DNA from: RUG11894 sp964344335
GTDB taxonomy: Bacteria > Bacillota > Clostridia > Peptostreptococcales > Anaerovoracaceae
Assembly: GCA_964344335.1 (NCBI GenBank)
Contig: CAYFMW010000008.1
Span: forward strand, 1-45,284
Direction of reading: 5' to 3'
Length of the DNA: 45,284 nucleotides
Below, piece by piece: positions 17,392 through 24,984 of the stretch; positions within the stretch are counted from its first letter, which is position 1, and the number at the start of each line of letters is the position of its first letter. A program made the position numbers and the translations under genes. The notes beneath the pieces were generated by a model. That model worked only from the letters and a program-made list of their open reading frames with translations. It searched no databases and was not told the DNA's origin.

Positions 17392-17422
17392 CTTTTCTTT
17401 AATAACTAAAGGAGGGGTATCC

Positions 17423-17674
17423 ATGAATTTAGCGAAGCTTTCGTCCAATGGACAGATTACCGTACCGCTTGAGGTGCGCCGCGCCCTCAATTTAAAACCC
17501 GGCGACAAAGTTCTCTTTATACAAAACGAAAGCGGACAATTTACCATAGGGAATGCTTCAATACAGGCTATCTATAAGGCACAAAATGCTTTTGCAGAAG
17601 TAGCGGAAACAATCGGAGTAAAGAATGACGACGATGTACAAGCTTTAGTAAATGAAGTGCGGTATGGGGAATGA
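17423..17674 (+). CDS. AbrB/MazE-family antitoxin-type DNA-binding protein
   Basis: An 83-residue protein whose first 45 residues form a SpoVT-AbrB swapped-hairpin domain: MNLAKLSSNGQITVPLEVR followed by LNLKPGDKVLF. The C-terminal half (about 46-83, acidic and helical) would bind a partner toxin. The stop codon overlaps an ATG in the ATGA manner, the usual coupling to a downstream PIN toxin gene. That toxin is broken here (17671-17884), so the antitoxin is an orphan, perhaps kept as a regulator or as protection against related toxins. ATG 17423 follows GGAGGGGT. It probably represses its own promoter. Confidence 0.85.
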   Translation: MNLAKLSSNGQITVPLEVRRALNLKPGDKVLFIQNESGQFTIGNASIQAIYKAQNAFAEVAETIGVKNDDDVQALVNEVRYGE

Positions 17675-17884
17675 AAAGCATTGCTATCGGAACTTTCCTA
17701 TGAAATTATTGCTAATTTTGAAGATGCGGAAGGGATTATACGGGATCCAAAAGATCAGCCAATTCTAAATGCTGCCTTGCTCGCCAATATTGACCTCCTG
17801 ATAACAGGCGACAAGGATTTTCTTGTCTTAAAATTAAATCGTCCAAAATGCATAACGGCAGCTCAATTCTTAGAGAACTACTAA
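17671..17884 (+). pseudogene. PIN-domain toxin, N-terminal half deleted
   Basis: The frame ending at 17884 encodes the C-terminal half of a PIN-domain ribonuclease: GIIRDPKDQPILNAALLAN and DLLITGDKDFL are the late PIN motifs with the last acidic residues, and ITAAQFLENY is the usual end. The first half, with the DTN motif and other catalytic acids, is missing. An ATG overlapping the antitoxin stop (17671) reads only ten codons; removing one A would join it in frame as MKAL to the remainder, so both an internal deletion and a +1 slip seem to have happened. The fragment can also be opened from TTG 17681 (67 residues), but it lacks the residues needed for RNA cleavage. Confidence 0.75.
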
Positions 17885-17923
17885 TCGAATTTATAGAATC
17901 TAAACAGGCGAGAATATTTTCAT

Positions 17924-17966
17924 TAAAAAACTGAGGCCTACAATGATTATCCGGCCTCAGTATTTA
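17924..17966 (-). terminator. Terminator of the ftsH-lysS operon (bidirectional stem)
   Basis: CTGAGGCC (17931-17938) pairs with GGCCTCAG (17953-17960). On the minus strand the stem is followed by six T, about 80 bases beyond the lysS stop. On the plus strand it lies 46 bases after the toxin remnant, with only a weak T-run. Confidence 0.88.
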
Positions 17967-18038
17967 TGGATTGATATGAATTTCGTTAATCTGTCCAACA
18001 AGCCAAAATAGTAATGCAAGATGACAACGGAATGTGGC

Positions 18039-20000
18039 TTAATACAACTTCGCGCCTGCGGGTATGCTGTCGTCGAGCATCAGCAGATTTAGGGCTTCCT
18101 TTCCGTCGTACTCGTGTATCGCCGAGATGACCATCCCCTGCGAGGGAATTCCCATCATCTTTCTTTCGGGCAGATTTGTTATCGCCACCAAAGTCTTTCC
18201 GATTAAATCTTCGGCCTTGTAGTATTCCTTGATTCCCGAAAGGATTGTGCGATCCGTTCCCGAGCCGTCGTCCAAAGTAAACTTCAAAAGCTTATTGCTC
18301 TTTGGAACCTCCTCGCAATTCAGCACCTTTACGACCCGGAAGTCGGACTTCGAGAAGGTTTCGAAATCGACCTCGTCCTCGAAGAGCGGCTCGACCTTTA
18401 CTTTCGAGAGATCCAATTTCGCCAAATCGCTCGCGGCCTGCTCCAAAGCCCCCTGAGCGCTGATCTTGCCCCCTGAAGTTTGCCCGTCCAGCGGCTTCAT
18501 CGTCGGGAAGAGCAACACATCGCGTATGCTCTGGTTGTTCGTCAGAAGCATTACGAAGCGATCTATGCCTATGCCGCAGCCGCCCGTGGGAGGCAGACCG
18601 TATTCGACCGCCATCAGGAAGTCCTCGTCCATCTCGGAGGCTTCGAGGTCGCCCATTTCGCGCAGCTTAACCTGATGCTCGAATCGTCCGCGCTGGTCTA
18701 TCGGGTCGTTCAGCTCGGAGAAGGCATTGGCAAATTCGCTGCCGACTATAAACAGCTCGAAGCGCTGGGTAAGCTCGGGCTTATCGGCGTAGCGCTTGGA
18801 GAGCGGAGAAATCTCGACGGGATGCTCCAGCACGAAGGTCGGCTGAATTAGCTCCTTTTCGGCATACTCTTCAAAGAACAACGAAAGTATATCGCCGCGC
18901 TCGTGCCTGTCCTCGACTTTTATGTTATGCTCCTTCGCAAGCTTAACGGCTTCCTCCCTGGTCTTAACCTGATCGAAATCCACGCCGCTGTAGCGCTTTA
19001 CGAGCTCGGTCATGGTTTCCCTGGCAAAAGGCTTCGAAAAATCGACCACATGCTCGCCGTAGGGCAACAAAAGCCCGCCGGTAACCTCCTCGGCGACATA
19101 CCTCATAAGCCCTTCGGTGCGCTCCATCATACCTTCCACATCGGTATAGGCTTCGTAGAACTCTATCGTAGTAAATTCCGGATTGTGCCTTGTGGACATG
19201 CCTTCGTTGCGGAATATGCGCCCCATATCGTAAACCCGCTCGAGCCCTCCGACTATGCAGCGCTTCAGATGCAGCTCGGTGGCAATCCTCAGATACATAT
19301 CCATATTGAGCGCATTGTGATGCGTCACGAAAGGTCTGGCGTTTGCGCCGCCCTGAATGGTATTGAGTATGGGGGTTTCACATTCTATGTAACCCAAATC
19401 GTCGAAATACTTGCGAATTGCGGACAGAGCCTTGGCCCTCTTCTTGAAAGTCTCGCGAACCTCGGGATTGATTATCAGGTCCACATAGCGCCGGCGGTAG
19501 CGCGTATCCACATCCTTAAGGCCGCTCCACTTATCCGGCAGAGGCCTTATGGACTTGCTCAAAAGCGTGTAATTGTCGACATGCAGCGAAATCTCTCCGC
19601 GGCGGGTCTTAAAGACCATACCCTCGCAGCCGATTATGTCGCCGATATCCAGCTTTTTAAAGCGCTCGTACTCTTCCTCCCCCAGGTCGTCCACCTTAAC
19701 ATAAATCTGGATGCGCCCGTCCTGGTCCTGAAGGTCGCAAAAGGAAGCCTTGCCCATATCCCGGATGGTCATGAGCCTCCCGGCAATCCTCTGCTCGCTC
19801 CCCTCGAGCTCTTCAAAATTCTCCTTGATTGTTAGGCTGTCGGCTGTCCGCTCGTAGCGAATCTGAAGGAAGGGGTCCCTTCCCTCCGCCTGAAGCGCTG
19901 CCAGCTTTTCGCGCCGCACGAGACACTGCTCGTCGAGATCCAAGCCTTCGTCCTCGGCGATTTCCGCCGGGATATTCGGATTTACATTCTGTTCGCTCAT
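18039..20000 (-). CDS. lysS: Lysyl-tRNA synthetase, class II, with extra C-terminal tRNA-binding domain
   Basis: A 653-residue enzyme that charges tRNA(Lys) with lysine in the cytoplasm. The N-terminal OB-fold anticodon-binding domain (about 70-155) is followed by the class II core: motif 2 FRNEGMSTRHNPEFT (263-277) and motif 3 GGCGIGIDR (473-481), ending at LFPTMKP near residue 503, where bacterial LysRS normally stops (about 490-505 residues). After a linker (505-540), residues 541-653 form a tRNA-binding OB domain of the Trbp111/EMAP type: FSKSDFRVVKVL, KLLKFTLD, ILSGIKEYY, GIPSQGMVISA. That domain is usual at the C-terminus of MetRS, and the MetRS in this window lacks it. ATG 20000 has AAGGA nine bases ahead. 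It is the last gene of the ftsH-greA operon, 18 bases after greA. Confidence 0.95.
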   Translation of the reverse strand: MSEQNVNPNIPAEIAEDEGLDLDEQCLVRREKLAALQAEGRDPFLQIRYERTADSLTIKENFEELEGSEQRIAGRLMTIRDMGKASFCDLQDQDGRIQIYVKVDDLGEEEYERFKKLDIGDIIGCEGMVFKTRRGEISLHVDNYTLLSKSIRPLPDKWSGLKDVDTRYRRRYVDLIINPEVRETFKKRAKALSAIRKYFDDLGYIECETPILNTIQGGANARPFVTHHNALNMDMYLRIATELHLKRCIVGGLERVYDMGRIFRNEGMSTRHNPEFTTIEFYEAYTDVEGMMERTEGLMRYVAEEVTGGLLLPYGEHVVDFSKPFARETMTELVKRYSGVDFDQVKTREEAVKLAKEHNIKVEDRHERGDILSLFFEEYAEKELIQPTFVLEHPVEISPLSKRYADKPELTQRFELFIVGSEFANAFSELNDPIDQRGRFEHQVKLREMGDLEASEMDEDFLMAVEYGLPPTGGCGIGIDRFVMLLTNNQSIRDVLLFPTMKPLDGQTSGGKISAQGALEQAASDLAKLDLSKVKVEPLFEDEVDFETFSKSDFRVVKVLNCEEVPKSNKLLKFTLDDGSGTDRTILSGIKEYYKAEDLIGKTLVAITNLPERKMMGIPSQGMVISAIHEYDGKEALNLLMLDDSIPAGAKLY

Positions 20001-20018
20001 TCTCTTTAATCCTTGATG

Positions 20019-20495
20019 TTAATCCTTGGTGATTTCCATTATCTTATAGTTGAGCACACCGCTTGCGGTATGTATCTCCACGACATCTCCCACCTTGTGA
20101 CCCAAAAGCGCCTTGCCTATGGGGGACTGATTGGATATTTTACCCTCGAAGGGATCGGCTTCCGTAATTCCCACTATCGTGAAATGCATAATCTCTCCGG
20201 TCTTGATGTCCTTTACATTAACTCCAAGACCCAGATTAACCTTGTCGCCCGTCAGCTCGTGCCCTAAGACGACTTTACCGTTGCGCATCATCGCCTCGAG
20301 CTTGAGTATTCGGTCTTCAAGTTCCGCCTGTTCGTTCTTGGCGGCATCGTACTCCGCATTCTCCGAAAGGTCGCCGTAGGATTTCGCCTCCTTCAGCAGC
20401 TCGGAAACTTCCGCCCTTCTGACCGAGACGAGATATTCGTGCTCCTCCACAATCTTATCATAGCCTTCCTGCGTAAGTAAAATTTCTTCACCCAT
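20019..20495 (-). CDS. greA: Transcription elongation factor GreA
   Basis: A 158-residue GreA, of normal length. It binds in the secondary channel of RNA polymerase and stimulates cleavage of backtracked transcripts. The N-terminal coiled coil carries the acidic tip in SYGDLSENAEYDAAKNEQ, and the C-terminal FKBP-like domain contains ISNQSPIGKALLGHKVGD. AGGAGA precedes ATG 20495. It sits between dus and lysS, a common greA-lysS pairing in Firmicutes that couples transcription fidelity and translation genes. Confidence 0.96.
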   Translation of the reverse strand: MGEEILLTQEGYDKIVEEHEYLVSVRRAEVSELLKEAKSYGDLSENAEYDAAKNEQAELEDRILKLEAMMRNGKVVLGHELTGDKVNLGLGVNVKDIKTGEIMHFTIVGITEADPFEGKISNQSPIGKALLGHKVGDVVEIHTASGVLNYKIMEITKD

Positions 20496-20509
20496 TTTGC
20501 TTCTCTCCT

Positions 20510-21496
20510 TTATTTTTCCGGCTGCCGCAGCTTCTGCAGCTCGCCGGTTGTTTCCATAAGCTCGGCCAGGCTCTCCGCGCTGTTTATCCGCCGCCTGAGT
20601 GCGGAGGATCCCTTAATCCCCTTGCTGTACCAGCTCGCGTGCTTGCGCATCTGCAGGATTCCTCTCTTTTCGCCCTTTTCGTCTACCTGCATGCGCGCAT
20701 GCTCTTCGATGAGTGCGATTATTTCTTCAGTCGACGGCCTTTCGGGTTTCGGCTGGCCTTTATACAGCGCACAAGCCTCCCGGAATATCCATGGATTTCC
20801 CATGGCGCCCCTAGCTATCATCACCAGATCGCAGCCGGTAACATCGAGCATCCTCAGGGCATCCTCGGCCGAAAACACATCGCCGTTTCCTATTACGGGT
20901 ATCTTAAGCGCCCGCTTTACTGCCTTAATCGCCTCCCAGTCCGCGCTGCCGGAGTAGTACTGCTCCCTGCTCCTTGCATGAACCGTTATGGCCGAAGCAC
21001 CGCTCTGCTCCATCAGCTTTGCAAACTCGACCGTCGAGTCGATATCCACCTCGCTGAAGCCCGCCCGCATCTTTACGCTTACTGCTTTCCTCGTTGCCTC
21101 GCTAAGCCTCATGACTATTCTGGAGGCAGACTCGGGTTGCAACAGCAGCGCCGATCCTTCGCCGTTCTTAACTATCTTGGGGACAGGACAGCCCATATTT
21201 ATATCCAGAAGCACATTCGGCAAAGCCTCGAGCTTTTGCGCCGCTTCCGCCATAATGTCCGGATCGCTTCCGAAGAGCTGAATGCCCACGGGTGCTTCGT
21301 CCCTCGACATATCAAGCAATTCCTCGGTATTTGCGCTTCCATAATGAAGCCCCTTCGCGGAGATCATCTCCGTATAGCAAAGGCCCGCCCCTTGCCTTGC
21401 GCACAGATATCGAAACACGCTGTCCGTAACCCCGGCCAGGGGAGCAAGAACGAACGGCGCGTCGAGGCTTTCTATTAATTTGCGAAAGTCCTTCAT
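20510..21496 (-). CDS. dus: tRNA-dihydrouridine synthase
   Basis: A 328-residue FMN-dependent TIM-barrel enzyme that reduces uridines in the tRNA D-loop, of the DusB-like bacterial group. Motifs: APLAGVTDSVFR near the N-terminus, DINMGCPVPKI with the catalytic C103, VKMRAGF, TVHARSREQYYSG, GNGDV and the phosphate-binding MIARGAMGNPWIF. Its ATG shares one base with the stop of the upstream PucR-type gene (TGATG), implying coupled translation; no strong separate Shine-Dalgarno is visible. greA follows 14 bases later. The order dus-greA-lysS is typical of Clostridia and Bacilli. Confidence 0.95.
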   Translation of the reverse strand: MKDFRKLIESLDAPFVLAPLAGVTDSVFRYLCARQGAGLCYTEMISAKGLHYGSANTEELLDMSRDEAPVGIQLFGSDPDIMAEAAQKLEALPNVLLDINMGCPVPKIVKNGEGSALLLQPESASRIVMRLSEATRKAVSVKMRAGFSEVDIDSTVEFAKLMEQSGASAITVHARSREQYYSGSADWEAIKAVKRALKIPVIGNGDVFSAEDALRMLDVTGCDLVMIARGAMGNPWIFREACALYKGQPKPERPSTEEIIALIEEHARMQVDEKGEKRGILQMRKHASWYSKGIKGSSALRRRINSAESLAELMETTGELQKLRQPEK

Positions 21497-22665
21497 CAGA
21501 ATGAGCGCACTTCTTTTTCAACCCTGGACACGGCCAAAGACATCATGAGCCCGGGAACTATGCTCGTTCCCGTTATGTCCACGCCCAGCGCATCTTTTAT
21601 GCGCTTGAGCCTGTACTGCACGGTGTTTGCATGTATGTCCATAAGCTTGGCTGTGACCGCGGTCGAAAGACCCGCATCCAGTATAAAGCTCTCCAGCGTC
21701 TCCAGGAGCTGCCTGCTCTTGGTATCCCTTCCCTCTCTGAGAGGTTTTATAAGATCCAGATAATTCACCTTTATCGGTCCGCCGGTGATGCATATGCTCA
21801 CGCAGCTTCCCGCCAGGGCGAGTTCATACTTGGAGAAGTTGCGTTTATGCGGAAATATCAGTTGCACGAAGGCTTCAGTCTCGTTTAGGAGTCTGAAGGC
21901 GTTGCACATTCCTTCTATGCCCTCGGTGCCGAGCACATGGAAAATTTTGCCGACTCCATGCTCGGCCATGCGCTCCGCAAGGCTTTCCCAGGAATCCTCG
22001 CCGTGCTCCGCTATGCCCGGCGAATTGATTACCAAGCCCGCTATTTCGGCCTCAGTGGCCATCTTCAGCGTCCTTATGTCGAATTCCTTCTCGAAGGCCG
22101 ACAATTCCTTAAGCCCCGCTTCCATATCCACATCGGGAACGAGGAAGACGCCGCAGAATTCATCCTGCTGCATATCCAGCTCCTGCATCAGCGAATATGC
22201 CAGGCCCCGGTTGCCGCGCCGCAGCGCCCTTATAAACTCGCCGACGGGGTTTCGCTCCGGAGTAAAGTTCCACATACCCATAGCGAGCTCTATTATCTCG
22301 GCGAGCTTGACTATATCGTCCTGAGTATAATTGTCCTCGTTGTCCACGAGCAAGAGATAGCATTTTTCGCCTGCGACATTTATTGAGGTCCAATGGGTAG
22401 CTATCCCTTCCATATCCAGCTTGGTCGCCTTCGTATTGTAGGCAAGCCCCATCTCCGCGCTGCGCCTTACCGCATCCTCTATGGACAGCTTGTGGCGGGT
22501 CTCGACCGAAAACAAGGTGTTGAAATCCGAAGAGAACAGGACTATCTGAAAGGCGTTGCTCAGCGCCGCTTCCCGCGCAGCCATCTGAAAGCTGCTGTAT
22601 TTTTCAAAATTCAGCAGATGATAGATGCTGTTGGTGATCAGACTGTTGGAAAAAGTCTCCGCCAT
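21496..22665 (-). CDS. PucR/CdaR-family transcriptional regulator
   Basis: A 389-residue protein. The C-terminal ~60 residues (about 318-380) match the PucR helix-turn-helix: LLETLESFILDAGLSTAV then LMDIHANTVQYRLKRIKDA, where HANTVQYRLKRI is the hallmark. The N-terminal ~290 residues have no clear motif and probably hold GAF-like and degenerate cyclase-like sensing folds as in relatives. These regulators respond to metabolites or stress; its targets are unknown. It begins three bases after ftsH with GGAGGTG inside the end of ftsH, and its stop overlaps dus, so it is embedded in a housekeeping operon rather than beside a catabolic cluster, which is the more usual setting for PucR. Confidence 0.85.
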   Translation of the reverse strand: MAETFSNSLITNSIYHLLNFEKYSSFQMAAREAALSNAFQIVLFSSDFNTLFSVETRHKLSIEDAVRRSAEMGLAYNTKATKLDMEGIATHWTSINVAGEKCYLLLVDNEDNYTQDDIVKLAEIIELAMGMWNFTPERNPVGEFIRALRRGNRGLAYSLMQELDMQQDEFCGVFLVPDVDMEAGLKELSAFEKEFDIRTLKMATEAEIAGLVINSPGIAEHGEDSWESLAERMAEHGVGKIFHVLGTEGIEGMCNAFRLLNETEAFVQLIFPHKRNFSKYELALAGSCVSICITGGPIKVNYLDLIKPLREGRDTKSRQLLETLESFILDAGLSTAVTAKLMDIHANTVQYRLKRIKDALGVDITGTSIVPGLMMSLAVSRVEKEVRSF

Positions 22666-22668
22666 GCT

Positions 22669-24768
22669 TTATTCACCTCCATGCGAATCTTCTTCGTCAC
22701 CCTGCATCTGCCTGCGAAGCTCCGAAGCATCCTTTATTACAATCTTTCCGTTCTCGTCGAGAACCGCGATTCTCTTGCCTTCATCCATTGAGGCGAGCAT
22801 TTCGGCCTCCCTGCGCTTCTTTTCCTCGGCTTCTATAGCAGCACGTTTGGCGGACTCGGCCTTCTCCTTTTTTCTTCTCGCCTCGTCCTCGCTCTTCTGC
22901 TTTTCGATCAGCTCCTCGACGCTCGCGCTGTCGGTATACAGCAGCTCGAACTGCTCCGCATCCAGAGTTTCCATCTCGAGCAGCGCGGCAGCTATGCGAT
23001 CCAGCTCCGCCCTGTGCTCCCTTAGAATATCCTCTGTCTCGGAGTAAGCCTTATCTATGATATTATGAACCTCGCGGTCGATCTTGGCCGCAAGCTCCTC
23101 TGAAAAATTCTGCTTGGATGTAAAGTCTCTGCCGAGGAAGACTTCCTCAGCCGTGCTGTAATTGACAGGTCCGATGCTCTCGCTCATTCCGTACTTCGTA
23201 ACCATATCGTGGGCAAGCTTCGTAACCCTTTCCAAATCGTTGCTCGCGCCGGTGCTTATATCGTCGAGCACCATGGCCTCCGCGACGCGCCCTCCGAGCA
23301 GATGTTTAATCTTGTCCTTCATTTCGCTGCGGGTCATGTAGTACCTGTCCTCTTCGGGCAGGGACATCGTAAAGCCGCCGGCGCTGCCTCTGGGCATAAT
23401 TGTAACCTGATGCACGGGGTCGCTTCCGGGAATGGAACGCATAACGACGGCATGCCCGGCCTCGTGATAAGCCGTCAGCTTCTTTTCTTTTTCGCTCATC
23501 ACCCTGCTCTTCTTTTTTGGTCCTGCTATAACTCTGGTTATGGCCTCTTCCAGGTCGTCCATATGTATCTGAGTGCCGTTCCTTCTCGCCGTAAGAAGTG
23601 CGGCTTCGTTCATCATGTTTTCTATATCTGCGGGAGTGAATCCCGGAGTGCGCTTTGCCAAAACCTGAAGGTCGACATCGTTTCCGAGCGGCTTGCCTTT
23701 AGAGTGAACCTTAAAGACATCTTCCCTTCCTTTGATGTCGGGCATGCCTATGGTAACCTGCCTGTCGAATCGTCCGGGCCGGAGTATTGCGGGGTCCAGA
23801 ACATCCGGGCGGTTTGTCGCGGCGAGGATTATTATGCCTTCGTTCATTCCGAAGCCGTCCATCTCGACGAGGAGCTGATTGAGGGTCTGCTCGCGCTCGT
23901 CGTTACCTCCGCCTATGCCTGCGCCCCTGCGCCTTCCGACGGCATCGATCTCGTCTATAAAGACTATGCAGGGCGAATTCTTCTTGGCCTCGTCGAAGAG
24001 GTCGCGCACCCTGCTCGCGCCGACTCCTACGAACATCTCGACGAAGTCCGAGCCGGAAATTGAAAGGAAAGGCACGCCGGCTTCTCCCGCAACTGCCTTG
24101 GAAATATATGTTTTACCGGTACCCGGAGGCCCCACCAAAAGGACGCCCTTCGGGATTCTGGCACCGAGAGTCGTGTACTTTTTAGGATTCTTAAGGAAGT
24201 CGACAATCTCCTCGAGCTCCGCCTTCTCCTCGTCAAGGCCGGCTACATCCGCAAAAGTGACCTTGGTATTGCCTTCCTTGAATACCTTCGCCTTGTTCTT
24301 GCCGAAGCTCATCATGCCCCTGTTGGCACCCGCACCTCCGGCCAGGTTCATCCAGAAGAAAATCATCAGGCCTACGAGGGCTATGCTCGGAAGCCAGGAC
24401 AGTATCGACGAAAGCACGGACGGCTTTATGGTCTGAACCGTAAGCCCGCCTTCCTCTGATTGCGGCACGAGATATTTCTCGCTGATTATCGCCATATCGT
24501 AGGCGGTCGGAGCGCTGGCCATAAAGTAGGAGCCGTCGCTGAGCTGTCCTTCGTATCTGCGGGAACTCTCGCTGACGCTGATCGTCCTGACTTTGGATTC
24601 CTCAAGATTCTTTACCAGTTCCGAAAAGTCTATCTTATTTATCTGCGCGTTACCCGACATAAGGCTGCTGTTTTGAAGCATCCATGCCGCCATGATTACC
24701 GTCGCAAAAATAAGCAAGTAAATTCCTATGCCTCTAAATGGATTAGGATTTCCAGGTTTGTTATTCAA
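22669..24768 (-). CDS. ftsH: ATP-dependent zinc metalloprotease FtsH
   Basis: A 699-residue membrane-anchored AAA+ protease that extracts and degrades membrane and regulatory proteins. Two spans (about 14-32 and 120-142) enclose a short extracytoplasmic domain. The AAA module has Walker A GPPGTGKT (213-220), the pore loop FVEMFVGVG, Walker B VFIDEIDAVG and the second region of homology around RPGRFDR. The protease domain has the zinc site HEAGH (435-439). The C-terminal ~80 residues are a highly charged coiled tail. The start is TTG 24768, preceded by GGAGGTAA eight bases away; no ATG nearby is better placed. It leads the ftsH-pucR-dus-greA-lysS operon, with a promoter at 24838-24866 and a GGGTAT/ATACCC hairpin (24794-24816) in its leader. 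Confidence 0.96.
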   Translation of the reverse strand: MNNKPGNPNPFRGIGIYLLIFATVIMAAWMLQNSSLMSGNAQINKIDFSELVKNLEESKVRTISVSESSRRYEGQLSDGSYFMASAPTAYDMAIISEKYLVPQSEEGGLTVQTIKPSVLSSILSWLPSIALVGLMIFFWMNLAGGAGANRGMMSFGKNKAKVFKEGNTKVTFADVAGLDEEKAELEEIVDFLKNPKKYTTLGARIPKGVLLVGPPGTGKTYISKAVAGEAGVPFLSISGSDFVEMFVGVGASRVRDLFDEAKKNSPCIVFIDEIDAVGRRRGAGIGGGNDEREQTLNQLLVEMDGFGMNEGIIILAATNRPDVLDPAILRPGRFDRQVTIGMPDIKGREDVFKVHSKGKPLGNDVDLQVLAKRTPGFTPADIENMMNEAALLTARRNGTQIHMDDLEEAITRVIAGPKKKSRVMSEKEKKLTAYHEAGHAVVMRSIPGSDPVHQVTIMPRGSAGGFTMSLPEEDRYYMTRSEMKDKIKHLLGGRVAEAMVLDDISTGASNDLERVTKLAHDMVTKYGMSESIGPVNYSTAEEVFLGRDFTSKQNFSEELAAKIDREVHNIIDKAYSETEDILREHRAELDRIAAALLEMETLDAEQFELLYTDSASVEELIEKQKSEDEARRKKEKAESAKRAAIEAEEKKRREAEMLASMDEGKRIAVLDENGKIVIKDASELRRQMQGDEEDSHGGE

Positions 24769-24837
24769 CTACAAATTACCTCCGCTAAATTAAGGGTATC
24801 TGCATATTCTATACCCATTTTTGTAATATTGCACAAC

Positions 24838-24866
24838 ATAATACCATAGATTATTGACCGGTACAA
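24838..24866 (-). promoter_or_regulatory. Promoter of the ftsH operon
   Basis: TTGTAC (24861-24866) and TATTAT (24838-24843) on the minus strand with a 17-bp spacer, giving a leader of about 65 bases that contains a 6-bp-stem hairpin at 24794-24816. Confidence 0.65.
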
Positions 24867-24912
24867 TGATTTAGTCACTATGTAGCGGATTTTTTATCGG
24901 CATTTTACAAAA

Positions 24913-24935
24913 TCGACGGACCTTTCGGCCCGCCG
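24913..24935 (-). terminator. Weak terminator-like hairpin after tilS
   Basis: On the minus strand GACGG pairs with CCGTC around an inner GCC-GAAA-GGT, 50 bases past the tilS stop and followed by GATTTTG. The stem is interrupted and the T-run short, so some transcription may pass into ftsH. Confidence 0.45.
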
Positions 24936-24984
24936 TCAAAGATCCGTTCTTCTGTCGGGTGCGCCCGCTGCTCCCGGAAAAGCT

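Larger units (their letters stand above)
16998..17422. other. Divergent intergenic region between response regulator and antitoxin, 425 bp
   Basis: It contains the regulator promoter (17063-17090, minus), a perfect 16-bp-arm inverted repeat (17201-17236), and the antitoxin promoter region (17342-17391, plus). No gene is seen. The stretch is AT-rich and may carry remnants of DNA brought in with the toxin-antitoxin pair. Confidence 0.6.

Noticed and set aside
18903..19835. 310-codon plus-strand frame opposite lysS
   Set aside because: Antisense to conserved LysRS core; no ribosome binding site or family features.
24794..24816. Riboswitch or thermosensor in the ftsH leader
   Set aside because: Only a single 6-bp stem (GGGTAT/ATACCC) is visible, with no conserved aptamer features; recorded only as a leader hairpin.
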